This document shows positions 36,181 to 46,870 of a stretch of DNA of 64,000 bases, piece by piece (positions within the stretch are counted from its first letter, which is position 1; each line of letters starts with the position of its first letter). The notes beneath the pieces were generated by a model. It was not told where the DNA came from and searched no databases. It was given only the letters and a program-made list of their open reading frames with translations. A program made the translations under genes and the position numbers. Origin of the DNA: Siphonodentalium dalli (Eukaryota; Mollusca; Scaphopoda; Gadilida; Siphonodentaliidae); contig CP136069.1 in the NCBI GenBank assembly GCA_032622095.1, positions 182,515,122 through 182,579,121 on the forward strand, given 5' to 3'.

Positions 36181-37316
36181 ATAATCATGTTTATTCTACA
36201 GACTTTATGACTCGTTCCCACTCGCATAGTATTGTTTTGTGTGTATGTTATGACCATTCTGATGGGCCTGTGATTTGAGACGTCCAGCGCATCGTCGTCG
36301 ATGATTTCGATTGCCTGCACTAAATATGTTTCTTCCTCGGGAATGAGGATGTGGTCTATCATGGTAGTGGGACCACCATCGACAGGGACATGTGTTGCAG
36401 AAGGCCCAATGCAAGCTTCCGTGTTATTGACAGACACCAACGACTTTTGTTATATGAGTTTAGACAGACATCTATTCCTGGCATCTGATCTCTGCGCACT
36501 GCCGTTGAAATCACCCATTACGACAACATGCCCTATAGCTGAGTACATATCGAATAGATCATGTATATGATTCATATATTCTCTATACAATGTAACTGGG
36601 TAATTACTGGATGGTATAGGTACAGCTGAACGATGTAGACATACTGCGATTCTGATATTTGTACTTGGATACTTCAAATGCGATCGTCGTCGTATTGGAT
36701 GATTGAAACGGCACTGTCCAGTCTCCCATGCCACATAATGGCAACTCCCCCTTTGCCTACCCGCCTTTCTCATTTGCATTGGGATTGTTTGTGATTAATC
36801 GCACACAACATGGTGGGGATAGGTTTTGTGTAATGTGTCGAGAAAGTGAGAATTGTGCTCCCAGAGCCAATGGTCACTCACTCCAATTACATCAACATTT
36901 TCCTGTGCCAGAAGAGGTAGGAGCTGTATACCAAAAATTCCAGTGGCATTCCATGTGCATATATTCAACAACATTATGCTAATGGTCAGGCTGATCAAAC
37001 GGTGATAAGGGCTGGCTACACCAGTGTGGGTACGTGAATTGTATAACATTGTTGGGTGATTCAAATGCAATAGTTTAGTATGATTTGTATCTGTGGGGGT
37101 ATGTTTTGTTGTTGTTGCTGCTGTTGTTGCTGTTGTCGTGGTGGTGGTTGTTGAAGCTGGTGTCGTTGTTGCTTCTGTGTAGTGTGTGGGAATTATGATC
37201 ATATCGACTGGTGTCTTTCTGATGGAAACTTTCTCTGAACGATTTGAGTGAAAGCCATCTTCTACAAAATGCTTGGGACGGCCAAAAGAATTCCTCGAGC
37301 ACTGAGTCGATATCAT
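36168..37316 (-). pseudogene. APE-type endonuclease domain of a LINE ORF2 (broken)
   Basis: Three frames together form one endonuclease. The first is 37,316-36,795, with a Thr-rich linker, then LLNICTWNATGI and VDVIGVSDHWLW. The second is in the 36,450-36,779 region, with KGGVAIMWHGRLD in one frame and VVVMGDFNGS in the next. The third is 36,440-36,168, with TTMIDHIL and SNHRPI. APE endonucleases nick the target DNA for LINE integration. Family catalytic residues appear replaced: the Glu of the EHWL box is Asp, and the Asp of the C-terminal SDH box is Asn. A stop replaces the residue after DDDRI, and frameshifts separate the pieces. No reverse transcriptase follows: the frame ends at the inner edge of the left arm. 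Confidence 0.8.
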
Positions 37317-37425
37317 CCTCGTGAATGTTTACACGTGCAGAGACCGATTTGCCATCTTCGCCGGACCGTAGAATTTTAATAACTGAATGCCGGATATCAT
37401 AGTCTTCCAAGTACGATATTATCAC
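37075..37425 (-). pseudogene. LINE ORF1, C-terminal half (split by a MULE)
   Basis: Reads YLEDYDIRHSVIKIL, then VSARVNIHEDDIDSVLEEFF and WPSQAFCRRW, a pattern usual at the end of the RNA-binding domain in ORF1 proteins of invertebrate LINEs. It ends in an Asn/His-rich tail overlapping the start of ORF2. Its N-terminal half lies at 40,442-41,070. The MULE at 37,426-40,433 sits exactly between them, and the frame is continuous if the MULE and one 8-bp duplication are removed. Confidence 0.7.
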
Positions 37426-37799
37426 GGCTTATTCTCACTTTGCCGACCAGCCTGCAAAAATATCGCCGGCAAGGTGTGATCGTCGCGCCTATAGTCTGTA
37501 TTAATTAAATAACAGTTTTCCCGGCTCCCGTTTGCAATGTTATTTTAGCATGCCGCTAAACGAGTTTCACATGAGTCGTCATCAGATGAGCGATTTTCAT
37601 GTTCACTCAGTGAAATAGTAGTAAACTGCTATTCGTATTGAGCGATCGTATTGAGCTATAAAAACCCCATGTCTCTCCAAAGTTGATCATATCATTCATT
37701 CATTCGATTCTTGTTCCGGTCAATCGACGGGACGGTCGCACTGTGCTTGACGCACGAACCGTTGATTGACCGTGAGTTATTTGTCGGGCTTGGCTGGAC

Positions 37800-38578
37800 A
37801 TGGGTACCTTAATCCCCAGCCAAGTCTGCAGCATGCTGAGCGCTTTCCAGTCTGCCCATTGTGTTAGCTGGCATGCCCATGCTAACGCGGGTAGACTGGA
37901 TGTGGTTTTGGAGTATCGGGTCGCCCCAGCAGAACCCTCTGCCGGCCGCGGCTCGATAGGACCCACCGGAATCCACCGGTCCGGGGCTGGCCAGACCACC
38001 ACAGACGGGAAAAAGAAAAAGAACCGAAAGAAGAACCCGTCTCGCCGCCGAAGGGACGCCGACAGGAAGGTCAGATGGAGACAGGGGAGAACTGAGAGAC
38101 GCCCAGTTCCCCCACCTGGCCTCGCAGCAGCAACAGCAGCAGCCCTCTGTCGGTGCGCCAGAAACCACCAGAAGCGGAAACGACAGGGACGTCGATGTCA
38201 CCCCGGCCGTCCCTGCCGCCGACTTTGTGGTACGAATGGAGACCTTGCCACCTTTACCACCGTCTCCAGACCCGGATGCAGCGGAGGACTACAATCCACC
38301 GACATCGAGACCTCCGGTGTCCCACGACTGCATCGCGGAAGAGGAGCAGGCATCACCACCCCCTGTTCCTGTTGATGATGCTGAAATTTAACACCAAAAG
38401 TACATGGAAGAAGCAGAAGCAGAACATCAACAGAACTTAGTGAGCCATCAACTAATATTCCAACAGCTCAAGGATCTAATCCTACAGCAGCAACAACAAC
38501 TACAGAGATCTCCACCATCTTCAACCGAGAAACCTAATTCGAAGAAAAAGAGGAAAAATACAAAATAAAGTTAACATC
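37800..38578 (+). pseudogene. Unknown basic, proline- and glutamine-rich protein inside the MULE
   Basis: GC-rich, unlike its surroundings. The ATG at 37,800 opens a frame with a Lys/Arg block (KKKKNRKKNPSRRRRDADRK, about 37,995-38,070). Near 38,080 the better frame shifts by one base, giving ELRDAQFPHLASQQQQQQ, a Pro/Asp-rich stretch (METLPPLPPSPDPDAAEDY) and a TAA at 38,391. The same frame then continues as a Gln-rich, possibly coiled-coil piece ending in a nuclear-localisation-like KKKRKNTK and a stop at 38,576. I do not recognise the protein. It may be a DNA-binding accessory ORF of the transposon or a captured gag-like ORF. Confidence 0.5.
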
Positions 38579-38738
38579 ATAAATTGCTTCTTTTTTTAGG
38601 TTAATCTATAATAAAGGCAAAAAACATGAGGGGTTAAGGGGAGGACCAATCGGTCCTTCCGACAATCCCGGGGTTAGCCCCCCCCCCCAAACCACCCATT
38701 GAAAAAAAGTTGATCATATTCAATGTTCTATCTTCATC

Positions 38739-38960
38739 ATGGCAAGTTCTCAAGTAAATGTATTCTTCATCGCCAACAATCGAGGAGGCAAACACCTGGT
38801 CTTCAACGACTTCAAATTCCGCATCAAGTCACGTCGATCCGAGAATGTCCACTGGGTGTGTTGTAAGAATGGCTGTGGTGCCACCATCAACACAAATAAT
38901 GAGATAGTTAGTTCTTCAATGAGTCAACACAACCATCTAGCCGATTCTGACCAGGTACGA
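38739..38960 (+). pseudogene. FLYWCH zinc-finger domain of a MULE transposase (N-terminal piece)
   Basis: Starts MASSQVNVFFIANNRGGKHL. The spacing F-L-F...WVCC-X4-C...HNH fits the FLYWCH zinc finger (aromatic/Leu residues, WxC, a second Cys, then HxH), the DNA-binding domain usual at the start of this MULE group. At about 38,960, right after HNHLADSD, the open frame runs without a stop into an unrelated LINE C-terminal segment, so the frame to 39,197 is a chimera. Confidence 0.8.
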
Positions 38961-39500
38961 CAAGGAAAAGATAATAATGATTTAAACTGTGTTTTGTGCA
39001 GCAATAGCCCATGTGATGAATACCATTTTATGATTATATGCCAACAGCTAAATAACTTACGTGAATTATATATTCCAAAATATTATTGGGATAAACCAAA
39101 CCGAAATAAATTCCATGGACTACTCTCTCTTGAAAACATGAGCGTTCTGAAAAGACTGAGCATATTTATTAAATTGGCATTGAAAAAGATTTCTTAAATA
39201 TAATATTATATACACAGATGAAATATATATACATGTATGTTTGTATGTGTGTATATATATGTGTGTGTGTGTAATGCGACACATCCATAAATTGGGAATT
39301 GCATACTTATGCAAGGTAATTGTTAATGAATCTTATGTATAAGTGCTGTGTACAGTTATTGTATTATGGTGGATTTGTTACGAAAATATGATAATCGTTA
39401 ACGTATAAATTGTTTGTATAAACTGTTTCTGTGTATATATGTATATATATGTTTTGGCTATGTTCCAACTTAAATGTTGGCTTTGCAAATAAACAATCAA
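38961..39500 (+). mobile_element. LINE 3' fragment inserted in the MULE
   Basis: Begins with a CX2CX8HX4C knuckle (CVLCSNSPCDEYHF), then LRELYIPKYYWDKPNRNKF and a stop at 39,197. This is the standard C-terminus of many invertebrate LINE polymerases. A 3' UTR with TATATA tracts leads to a stem CCAAC-loop-GTTGG (39,465-39,480) and AAATAAACAA, probably the 3' end. It is 5'-truncated. Confidence 0.75.
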
Positions 39501-39584
39501 GTAATAACACATGCCTTTTCTTATTTCAAATTCTTATAAAGAGCATCCATTCTTCTCTAAACAAAACGCCAGACAATAAAGAGC

Positions 39585-40106
39585 GTTGTAAATTTAGATT
39601 CAGAGATAAGGAACTTAATTCGACGTGCCATCGCTTTACCATTCGTCCCAGTCGACCAGTTGAGCGATGCTTGGCTCAATGTACTAGAAGAATGGGAAGA
39701 ATATATGGAAACAACAGACCGCCCAATCGACGACCGCGTGACAAAGTTTTCCGATTATGTGACTATGCAGTGGATTGAAGGTGACGAAGGTCGTACCATC
39801 TGGAATCACTATAATACAACCGGCCCCCGGACCACAAACCACATCGAAGGGTGACACAGAAAACTTCAAGGTTATATAGCAGCTTCAAAACCAAATATAT
39901 TCGACATGATTGACCATATTAAAAAAGAACAAGCATATACAGAATCGACGATACTTCAACTGACTGGTGGCGGCAGAGTTCAACCACAGAGAAGAAAATA
40001 TCTGGCGGTCAACGCGTCTCTTAGACATTTCAAGAGAATATTCAGGGAAAACGAGATCGACGTTGTTGAATACTTAGATTCAATCGCTAAGTTAGTTCGC
40101 CATTGA
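39585..40106 (+). pseudogene. MULE transposase C-terminal domain with a nonsense codon
   Basis: Reads IRRAIALPFVPVDQLSDAW, then TTGPRTTNHIEG, where the next codon is TGA in place of the Trp expected in the family box EGWH. After the stop the same frame continues HRKLQGYIAASKPNIFDMI, GGGRVQPQRRKY and VVEYLDSIAKL to the stop at 40,106, with AATAAA at about 40,187. The single TGG-to-TGA change and the missing catalytic core mark it as dead. Confidence 0.85.
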
Positions 40107-40441
40107 GCTTTTTGTTAAAGTATTGTCATGTATTTGTTATATGTTTGTTATCTCCTTGTATGTATTTGATTAATTATTTTGAATCAATAAATAGATAAAA
40201 CATGACATAGATTATTTCCTGACATCAATATTGAATCAGCACCGAAGGTTCAAAAACCCTCGTTCCCAAATTGACAAATCATTAAAAACCTACACAAAGA
40301 GAGGACAAACCATTAAAACACCAAAAGAAAAGAGGAATAGACTATAAGCGGCAAATGATTGAAGTAAGGGATAATTGCCACCTCGTACAGGTACCCCCGG
40401 AAACAATAGCCGTCGGCAAAGTGAGATGCTTCCATTATCAC

Positions 40442-41070
40442 ATCTGCGTCCACCTCACATGGGAGATTGCCGACAAACAACCGTTGTGTTTTGATTGGTG
40501 CGGCGTTCTGTTTTCGTGCGTAATGGGTCGGCTTTATTAGTCTCATGCTATTGCCAGGTGAGTCGGCGTCAGCTTCGTTGAATGAATCATTGTTATTCAC
40601 ATGAGGTCCGTTATGTTTCGGTTTGTTTGCGATTGATTATTGATTGTGAGTGATTGCTCGGTTGCGAAGTTGGTGGTGCACTTCGTGAGTTACTTTCGAT
40701 GCACATATCCTGCGGAATATGTGTCGTAGTGCTGTCATCCACGTCGACTGAATTTATACTAATGTCTTGGTTGAGATTTGTTTTGGGTTCCCGATCGTTC
40801 TGGCTAAATCCAGGCGCGGAGTAGTGTTTGACTTTAGCGGTTGGGGACTCGTTGCTAATTTGTGTTTTGTCAGTGCTGAATATATCTGACCGAGTAGCGC
40901 GAGTGTGACCTTTGGTGTTCACGGTCGACCATACTGCATTAGCAAAGGTATTAAACTCCGAGAACGTATGCTTCACAAAATCTTGTAGATCTCATCTGAG
41001 GTTCTCTGCACACTGGTGTTCGCAAATACAAGGGGTCTGATCTGTTGGAGTAGACGATTTATGTGTCGGT
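40442..41070 (-). pseudogene. LINE ORF1, N-terminal half
   Basis: The minus strand reads KPTHKSSTPTDQTPCICEHQ, a stop (TGA near 40,994), then the main open frame (from 40,976) FSEFNTFANAVWSTVNTKG. A second frame break near 40,610 is followed by TQRLFVGNLPCEVDADVI. LFVGNLP is the RNP2-type first strand of an RRM-like fold. Low-complexity Ser/Thr/Asn-rich sequence precedes it, as usual for ORF1. The RRM is interrupted by the MULE directly after DVI and resumes at 37,425. Confidence 0.65.
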
Positions 41071-41079
41071 TTACAAATC

Positions 41080-41722
41080 GTTGATACGTTGTTGCGTTTC
41101 GTCCTGCATGGGTGGTCTATATACAAACTCCAAGCATGTTAATACTAAACGAATATCCGGTTAGCTGCATGCATGCGAACGACATCATTCACGTGCGTGT
41201 GATGAAGGCATCGCGTTATCATTCATTCACCTTTTTGAGATCGCAAATCTGAATGCTGAGATGGATTAATTAATCAATTAATTTCAATTGAAATACATTC
41301 ATAATAGATATGTACACAATATTTCGAATATGTTATGCATTCATATTTCAGATGACATTCGCAGTCCAATTGATCAGTCTCAGATACACATAAAAACACT
41401 CGAAAACTCATCAGAACTCCTTAAGTACTACACATATTTACTGCACAGATGATCGGTGTTTGGTGACATCTTCGTCTGCGGCGTTAACATCTCTCTGTGC
41501 CGACAGTGGTCACTCCATATCGCGCGGATATTGAGAACGACACTGATTTTTTAAATTCTGTTCAATCCTATGCTTCATTGACAGATTCAACTATATACCG
41601 GCATTTGTTTTGGCAGCGTGGAAGTCCAGAAGTGACTGTTCTCGAAAATTTGAGTGAGCAAAAGCAAAAACACTATTGAACAAATTCGCCAAAAAATATT
41701 AAATGGTTTGATCTGGGAAAAC
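41080..41722 (-). repeat. Right arm of the inverted-repeat element, inner part
   Basis: Inverted copy of 35,200-36,180 without the 305-bp insert. It stops at GATCTGGGAAAAC, where the 18-kb element begins, and resumes with GGGAAAACTGATT at 59,674. Confidence 0.88.
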
Positions 41723-41723
41723 G

Positions 41724-42197
41724 GGTGTGACTAATTAGTGCCCGGGCACGCCCGGGCAAGCCCGGGCACGCCCGGGCAGGTCCGGGTGTTCTCATGGGCC
41801 CGCAGACAGTCTAATATGATGCCACATGGTAGTAGGATACAGAATAAGCATATATTGTGAAAATTGACTTGCTGTGTCGTCCACCGGCGGGTTTATTAAC
41901 CATTTAAATGCCGATATTGACTAAAAGAATCCGGGAGAGCCCAGACGGACGCATTGACCCGACCATATTATATATTGATGACTAATGGTAGCGAGGCACT
42001 TACTAAAGGTATATATTGCAAATATTGACTCGCTATCTCGTTCGCGGCCGGCTTCATTAACCCCTTAAATGACGATATGCGCCAGAAGAACATGGGGCAA
42101 GCCCGGGCACGCCCGGGCAGGTCTTGGTGATCTCGTGGGCCCGCAGACAGTCTAATATGATGCCATATGGTAGTAGGATACAGAATAAGCATATATT
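41724..42197 (+). repeat. Left terminal inverted repeat of the 18-kb element
   Basis: Composed of modules A (CCCGGGC palindromic words, GTCTAATATGATGCC, GGCGGGTTTATTAACC, CCCGACCAT) and B (TATTGATGACTAATGGTAGC, TTCGCGGCCGGCTTC, GCGCCAGAAGAAC) in the order A-B-A. CCCGGGC occurs four times at 41,750-41,795. Confidence 0.9.
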
Positions 42198-42300
42198 ATG
42201 AAAATTGACTTGCTGTGTCGTCCACCGGCGGGTTTATTAACCATTTAAATGCCGATATTGACTAAAAGAACCCGGGAGAGCCCAGACGGACGCATAGACC
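42198..42300 (+). repeat. Remainder of the second A module
   Basis: Continues the A module inside the inverted-repeat limit up to CCCGACCAT, where the satellite array starts at a shared TATTATATATT. Confidence 0.8.
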
Positions 42301-42353
42301 CGACCATCTATTATATATTTTGAAAGATCTGTGTGTGTATGTATGTGTTTGTT

Positions 42354-42391
<38 letters not shown>

Positions 42392-44635
42392 AAATCGATG
42401 GACTCGAAAACGACTAAGCCAATTTCGATGAAATTTGGTATTTGGATGTGTTTTCGGCCGGAGACGAACATAGGCATATTTATTTGTCCGTGCGAGGTCA
42501 ACTTTTCACGTGCGGAGGTCAAATCTATTTTTACGCCGTTTTTGCGCTAATATATTTCAGTTCGGTGCTCACAAATCGATTCGATATAGCGCGAATAATA
42601 AATTGCCAGTCATATAATTTGCACGGTTAGAATCTGTGGCGTTTCCTCTTTCCAACGATATATAATATGTATGTATCCGTTTTAGTTATCTGCCTTAATT
42701 ATTAGGTACAAGTGGTACGATGCTTTTATCAGGATAAAATCAATGCGTAATTTCTATGACGTCGTCAGAGGTCATAAAGTTAGATTACGTTAACTCTCAC
42801 CCTGCCGATGCATTTGACTGTGTCGCGTTAACTCATCACCGGCCGAGGTATCCGCAAATGACATTGGGCTATATATCTCGGAAACGGGTGTAGCTATCGA
42901 CTTGAAATTTGGTATGTGAATGTATCTTGCCCCGGATACCAATTTTATCGGGTCGCCGAGCACGTGCGACACCAGCGTCGCGCATGCGCAGACCAGATCT
43001 AGGAAACGGGTGGAGCAATCGACTTGAAATTTGGTTTTTGAATAGCCCGGACGAAGTCGGGTCACCTTCTAGTCTATTATATATTTTGAAAGATCTGTGT
43101 GTGTGTTTGTTTGTGTGTGTGTGTGTTTGAAATCGATGGACTCGAAAACGACTAAGCCAATTTCGATGAAATTTGGTATTTTAGGGTATTTTCGGCCGGA
43201 GACGAACATAGGCATATTTATTTGTCCGTGCGAGGTCAACTTTTCACGTGCGGAGGTCAAATCTATTTTTACGCCGTTTTGCGCTAATATATTTCAGTTC
43301 GGTGCTCACAAATCGATTCGATATAGCGCGAATAATAAATTGCCAGTCATATAATTTACACGGTTAGAATCTGTGTGGCTTCATCTTTCCAACGATATAT
43401 AATATGTATGTATCCGTTTTAGTTATCTGCCTCAATTATTAGGGACAAGTGGTATGATCTTTTATCAGGATAAAATCAATGCGTAACTTCTATGACGTCG
43501 TCAGAGGTCACAAAGTTAGATTACGTTAACTCTCGCCCTGCCGATGCATTTGACTGTGTCGCGTTAACTCATCACCGGCCGAGGTATCCGCAAATGACAT
43601 TGGGCTATATATCTCGGAAACGGGTGTAGCTATCGACTTGAAATTTGGTATGTGAATGTATCTTGCCCCGGATACGAATTTTATCGGGTCGCCGAGCACG
43701 TGCGACACCAGCTTCGCGCATGCGCAGACCAGATCTAGGAAACGGGTGGAGCAATCGACTTGAAATTTGGTTTTTGAATAGCCCGGACGAAGTCGGGTCA
43801 CCTTCTAGTCTATTATATATTTTGAAAGATCTGTGTGTGTGTAAGTTTATGTGTAAGTTTGTGTGTGTGTTTGAAATCGATGGACTCGAAAACGACTAAG
43901 CCAATTTCGATGAAATTTGGTATTTTAGGGTATTTTCGGCCGGAGACGAACATAGGCATATTTATTTGTCCGTGCGAGGTCAACTTTTCACGTGCGGAGG
44001 TCAAATCTATTTTTACGCCGTTTTTGCGCTAATATATTTCAGTTCGGTGCTCACAAATCGATTCGATATAGCGCGAATAATAAATTGCCAGTCATATAAT
44101 TTGCACGGTTAGAATCTGTGGCGTTTCCTCTTTCCAACGATATATAATATGTATGTATCCGTTTTAGTTATCTGCCTTAATTATTAGGTACAAGTGGTAC
44201 GATGCTTTTATCAGGATAAAATCAATGCGTAATTTCTATGACGTCGTCAGAGGTCATAAAGTTAGATTACGTTAACTCTCACCCTGCCGATGCATTTGAC
44301 TGTGTCGCGTTAACTCATCACCGGCCGAGGTATCCGCAAATGACATTGGGCTATATATCTCGGAAACGGGTGTAGCTATCGACTTGAAATTTGGTATGTG
44401 AATGTATCTTGCCCCGGATACCAATTTTATCGGGTCGCCGAGCACGTGCGACACCAGCGTCGCGCATGCGCAGACCAGATCTAGGAAACGGGTGGAGCAA
44501 TCGACTTGAAATTTGGTTTTTGAATAGCCCGGACGAAGTCGGGTCACCTTCTAGTCTATTATATATTTTGAAAGATCTGTGTGTGTGTTTGTTTGTGTGT
44601 GTGTGTGTTTGAAATCGATGGACTCGAAAACGACT

Positions 44636-44735
44636 NNNNNNNNNNNNNNNNNNNNNNNNNNNNNNNNNNNNNNNNNNNNNNNNNNNNNNNNNNNNNNNNN
44701 NNNNNNNNNNNNNNNNNNNNNNNNNNNNNNNNNNN
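44636..44735. other. Assembly gap of exactly 100 N
   Basis: One hundred consecutive N inside the satellite array. The fixed length marks a gap of unknown size, so the true copy number is not known. Confidence 1.
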
Positions 44736-46870
44736 TATATATTAATTATCCGTTTTAGTTATCTGCCTCAATTATTAGGGACAAGTGGTATGATCTTTTA
44801 TCAGGATAAAATCAATGCGTAACTTCTATGACGTCGTCAGAGGTCACAAAGTTAGATTACGTTAACTCTCCGCCCTGCCGATGCAATTTGACTGTGTCGC
44901 GTTAAACTCATCACCGGCCGAGGTATCCGCAAATGACATTGGGCTATATATCTCGGAAACGGGGGTGTAGCTATCGACTTGAAATTTGGTATGTGAATGT
45001 ATCTTGCCCCGGATACGAATTTTATCGGGTCGCCGAGCACGTGCGACACCAGCTTCGCGCCTATGCGCAGACCAGATCTAGGAAAAACGGGTGGAGCAAT
45101 CGACTTGAAATTTGGTTTTTGAATAGGCCCGGACGAAAGTCGGGTCACCTTCTAGTCTATTATATATTTTGAAAGATCTGTGTGTGTGTAAGTTTATGTG
45201 TAAGTTTGTGTGTGTGTTTGAAATCGATGGACTCGAAAACGAACTAAGCCAATTTCGATGAAATTTGGTATTTTAGGGTATTTTCGGCCGGAGACGAACA
45301 TAGGCATATTTATTTGTCCGTGCGAGGTCAACTTTTCACGTGCGGAGGTCAAATCTATTTTTTACGCCGTTTTTGCGCTAATATATTTCAGTTCGGGTGC
45401 TCACAAATCGATTCGATATAGCGCGAATAATAAATTGCCAGTCATATAATTTGCACGGTTAGAATCTGTGGCGTTTCCTCTTCCAACGATATATAATATG
45501 TATGTATCCGTTTTAGTTATCTGCCTTAATTATTAGGTACAAGTGGTACGATGCTTTTTATCAGGATAAAATCAATGCGTAATTTCTATGACGTCGTCAG
45601 AGGTCATAAAGTTAGATTACGTTAACTCTCACCCTGCCGATGCATTTGACCTGTGTCGCGTTAACTCATCACCGGCCGAGGTATCCGCAAATGACATTGG
45701 GCTATATATCTCGGAAACGGGTGTAGCTATCGACTTGAAATTTGGTAAGTGAATGTATCTTGCCCCGGATACCAATTTTATCGGGTCGCCGAGCACGTGC
45801 GGACACCAGCGTCGCGCAATGCGCAGACCAGATCTAGGAAAACGGGTGGAGCAATCGACTTGAAATTTGGTTTTTGAATAGCCCGGACGAAGTCGGGTCA
45901 CCTTCTAGTCTATTATATATTTTGAAAGATCTGTGTGTGTGTTTGTTTGTGTGTGTGTGTGTTTGAAATCGATGGACTTGAAAACGACCTAAGCCAATTT
46001 CGATGAAATTTGGTTATTTTAGGGTTATTTTCGGCCGGAGACGAACATAGGCATATTTATTTGTCCGTTGCGAGGTCAACTTTTCACGTGCGGAGGTCAA
46101 GTCTATTTTACGCCGTTTTGCGCTAATATATTTCCAGTTCGGTGCTCACAAATCGATTCGAGTTATAGCGCGAATAATAAATTGCCAGTCATATAATTTA
46201 CACGGTTAGAATCTGTGTGGCTTCATCTTTCCAACGATATATAATATGTATGTATCCGTTTTAGTTATCTGCCTCAATTATTAGGGACAAGTGGTATGAT
46301 CTTTTATCAGGATAAAATCAATGCGTAACTTCTATGACGTCGTCAGAGGTCACAAAGTTAGATTACGTTAACTCTCGCCCTGCCGATGCATTTTGACTGT
46401 GTCGCGTTAACTCATCACCGGCCGAGGTATCCGCAAATGGACATTGGGCTATATATCTCGGAAACGGGTGTAGCTATCGACTTGAAATTTGGTATGTGAA
46501 TGTATCTTGCCCCGGATACGAATTTTATCGGGTCGCCGAGCACGTGCGACACCAGCTTCGCGCATGCGCAGACCAAGATCTAGGAAACGGGTGGAGCAAT
46601 CGACTTGAAATTTGGTTTTTGAATAGCCCGGACGAAGTCGGGTCACCTTCTAGTCTATTATATATTTTGAAAGATCTGTGTGTGTGTAAGTTTATGTGTA
46701 AGTTTGTGTGTGTGTTTTGAAATCGATGGACTCGAAAACGACTAAGCCAATTTCGATGAAATTTGGTATTTTAGGGTATTTTCGGCCCGGAGACGAAACA
46801 TAGGCATATTTATTTGTCCGTGCGAGGTCAACTTTTCACGTGCGGAGGTCAAATCTATTTTTTACGCCGT
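44736..46870. other. Probably unpolished sequence after the gap
   Basis: Unlike all other units, this stretch has many single-base insertions in otherwise conserved places (for example GAACTAAGCC, GGAAAAACGGG, GGCCCGGACGAAAGTC, TTGGTTATTTTAGGGTT, CCGTTGCGAGG). Units after 47,000 are clean. The pattern is that of low-consensus long-read sequence at a contig edge. Confidence 0.8.

Larger units (their letters stand above)
37426..40433 (+). mobile_element. 3.0-kb FLYWCH-type MULE, decayed
   Basis: The direct repeats ATTATCAC (37,418-37,425 and 40,434-40,441) flank an insert whose ends are inverted: both begin GG and share TCTCACTTTGCCGAC a few bases in. The insert interrupts LINE ORF1 precisely. 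It holds an unknown basic/Pro-rich ORF, a FLYWCH domain and the C-terminal part of a MULE transposase. The catalytic DDE middle is gone, replaced by a LINE 3' fragment (about 38,965-39,498). Confidence 0.85.

Noticed and set aside
37080-37190. Thr-rich segment of LINE ORF2 as a relative of the mucin repeat
   Set aside because: Both use GTT/GTC-type words, but the LINE segment is irregular and short. Common codon composition is enough to explain it.
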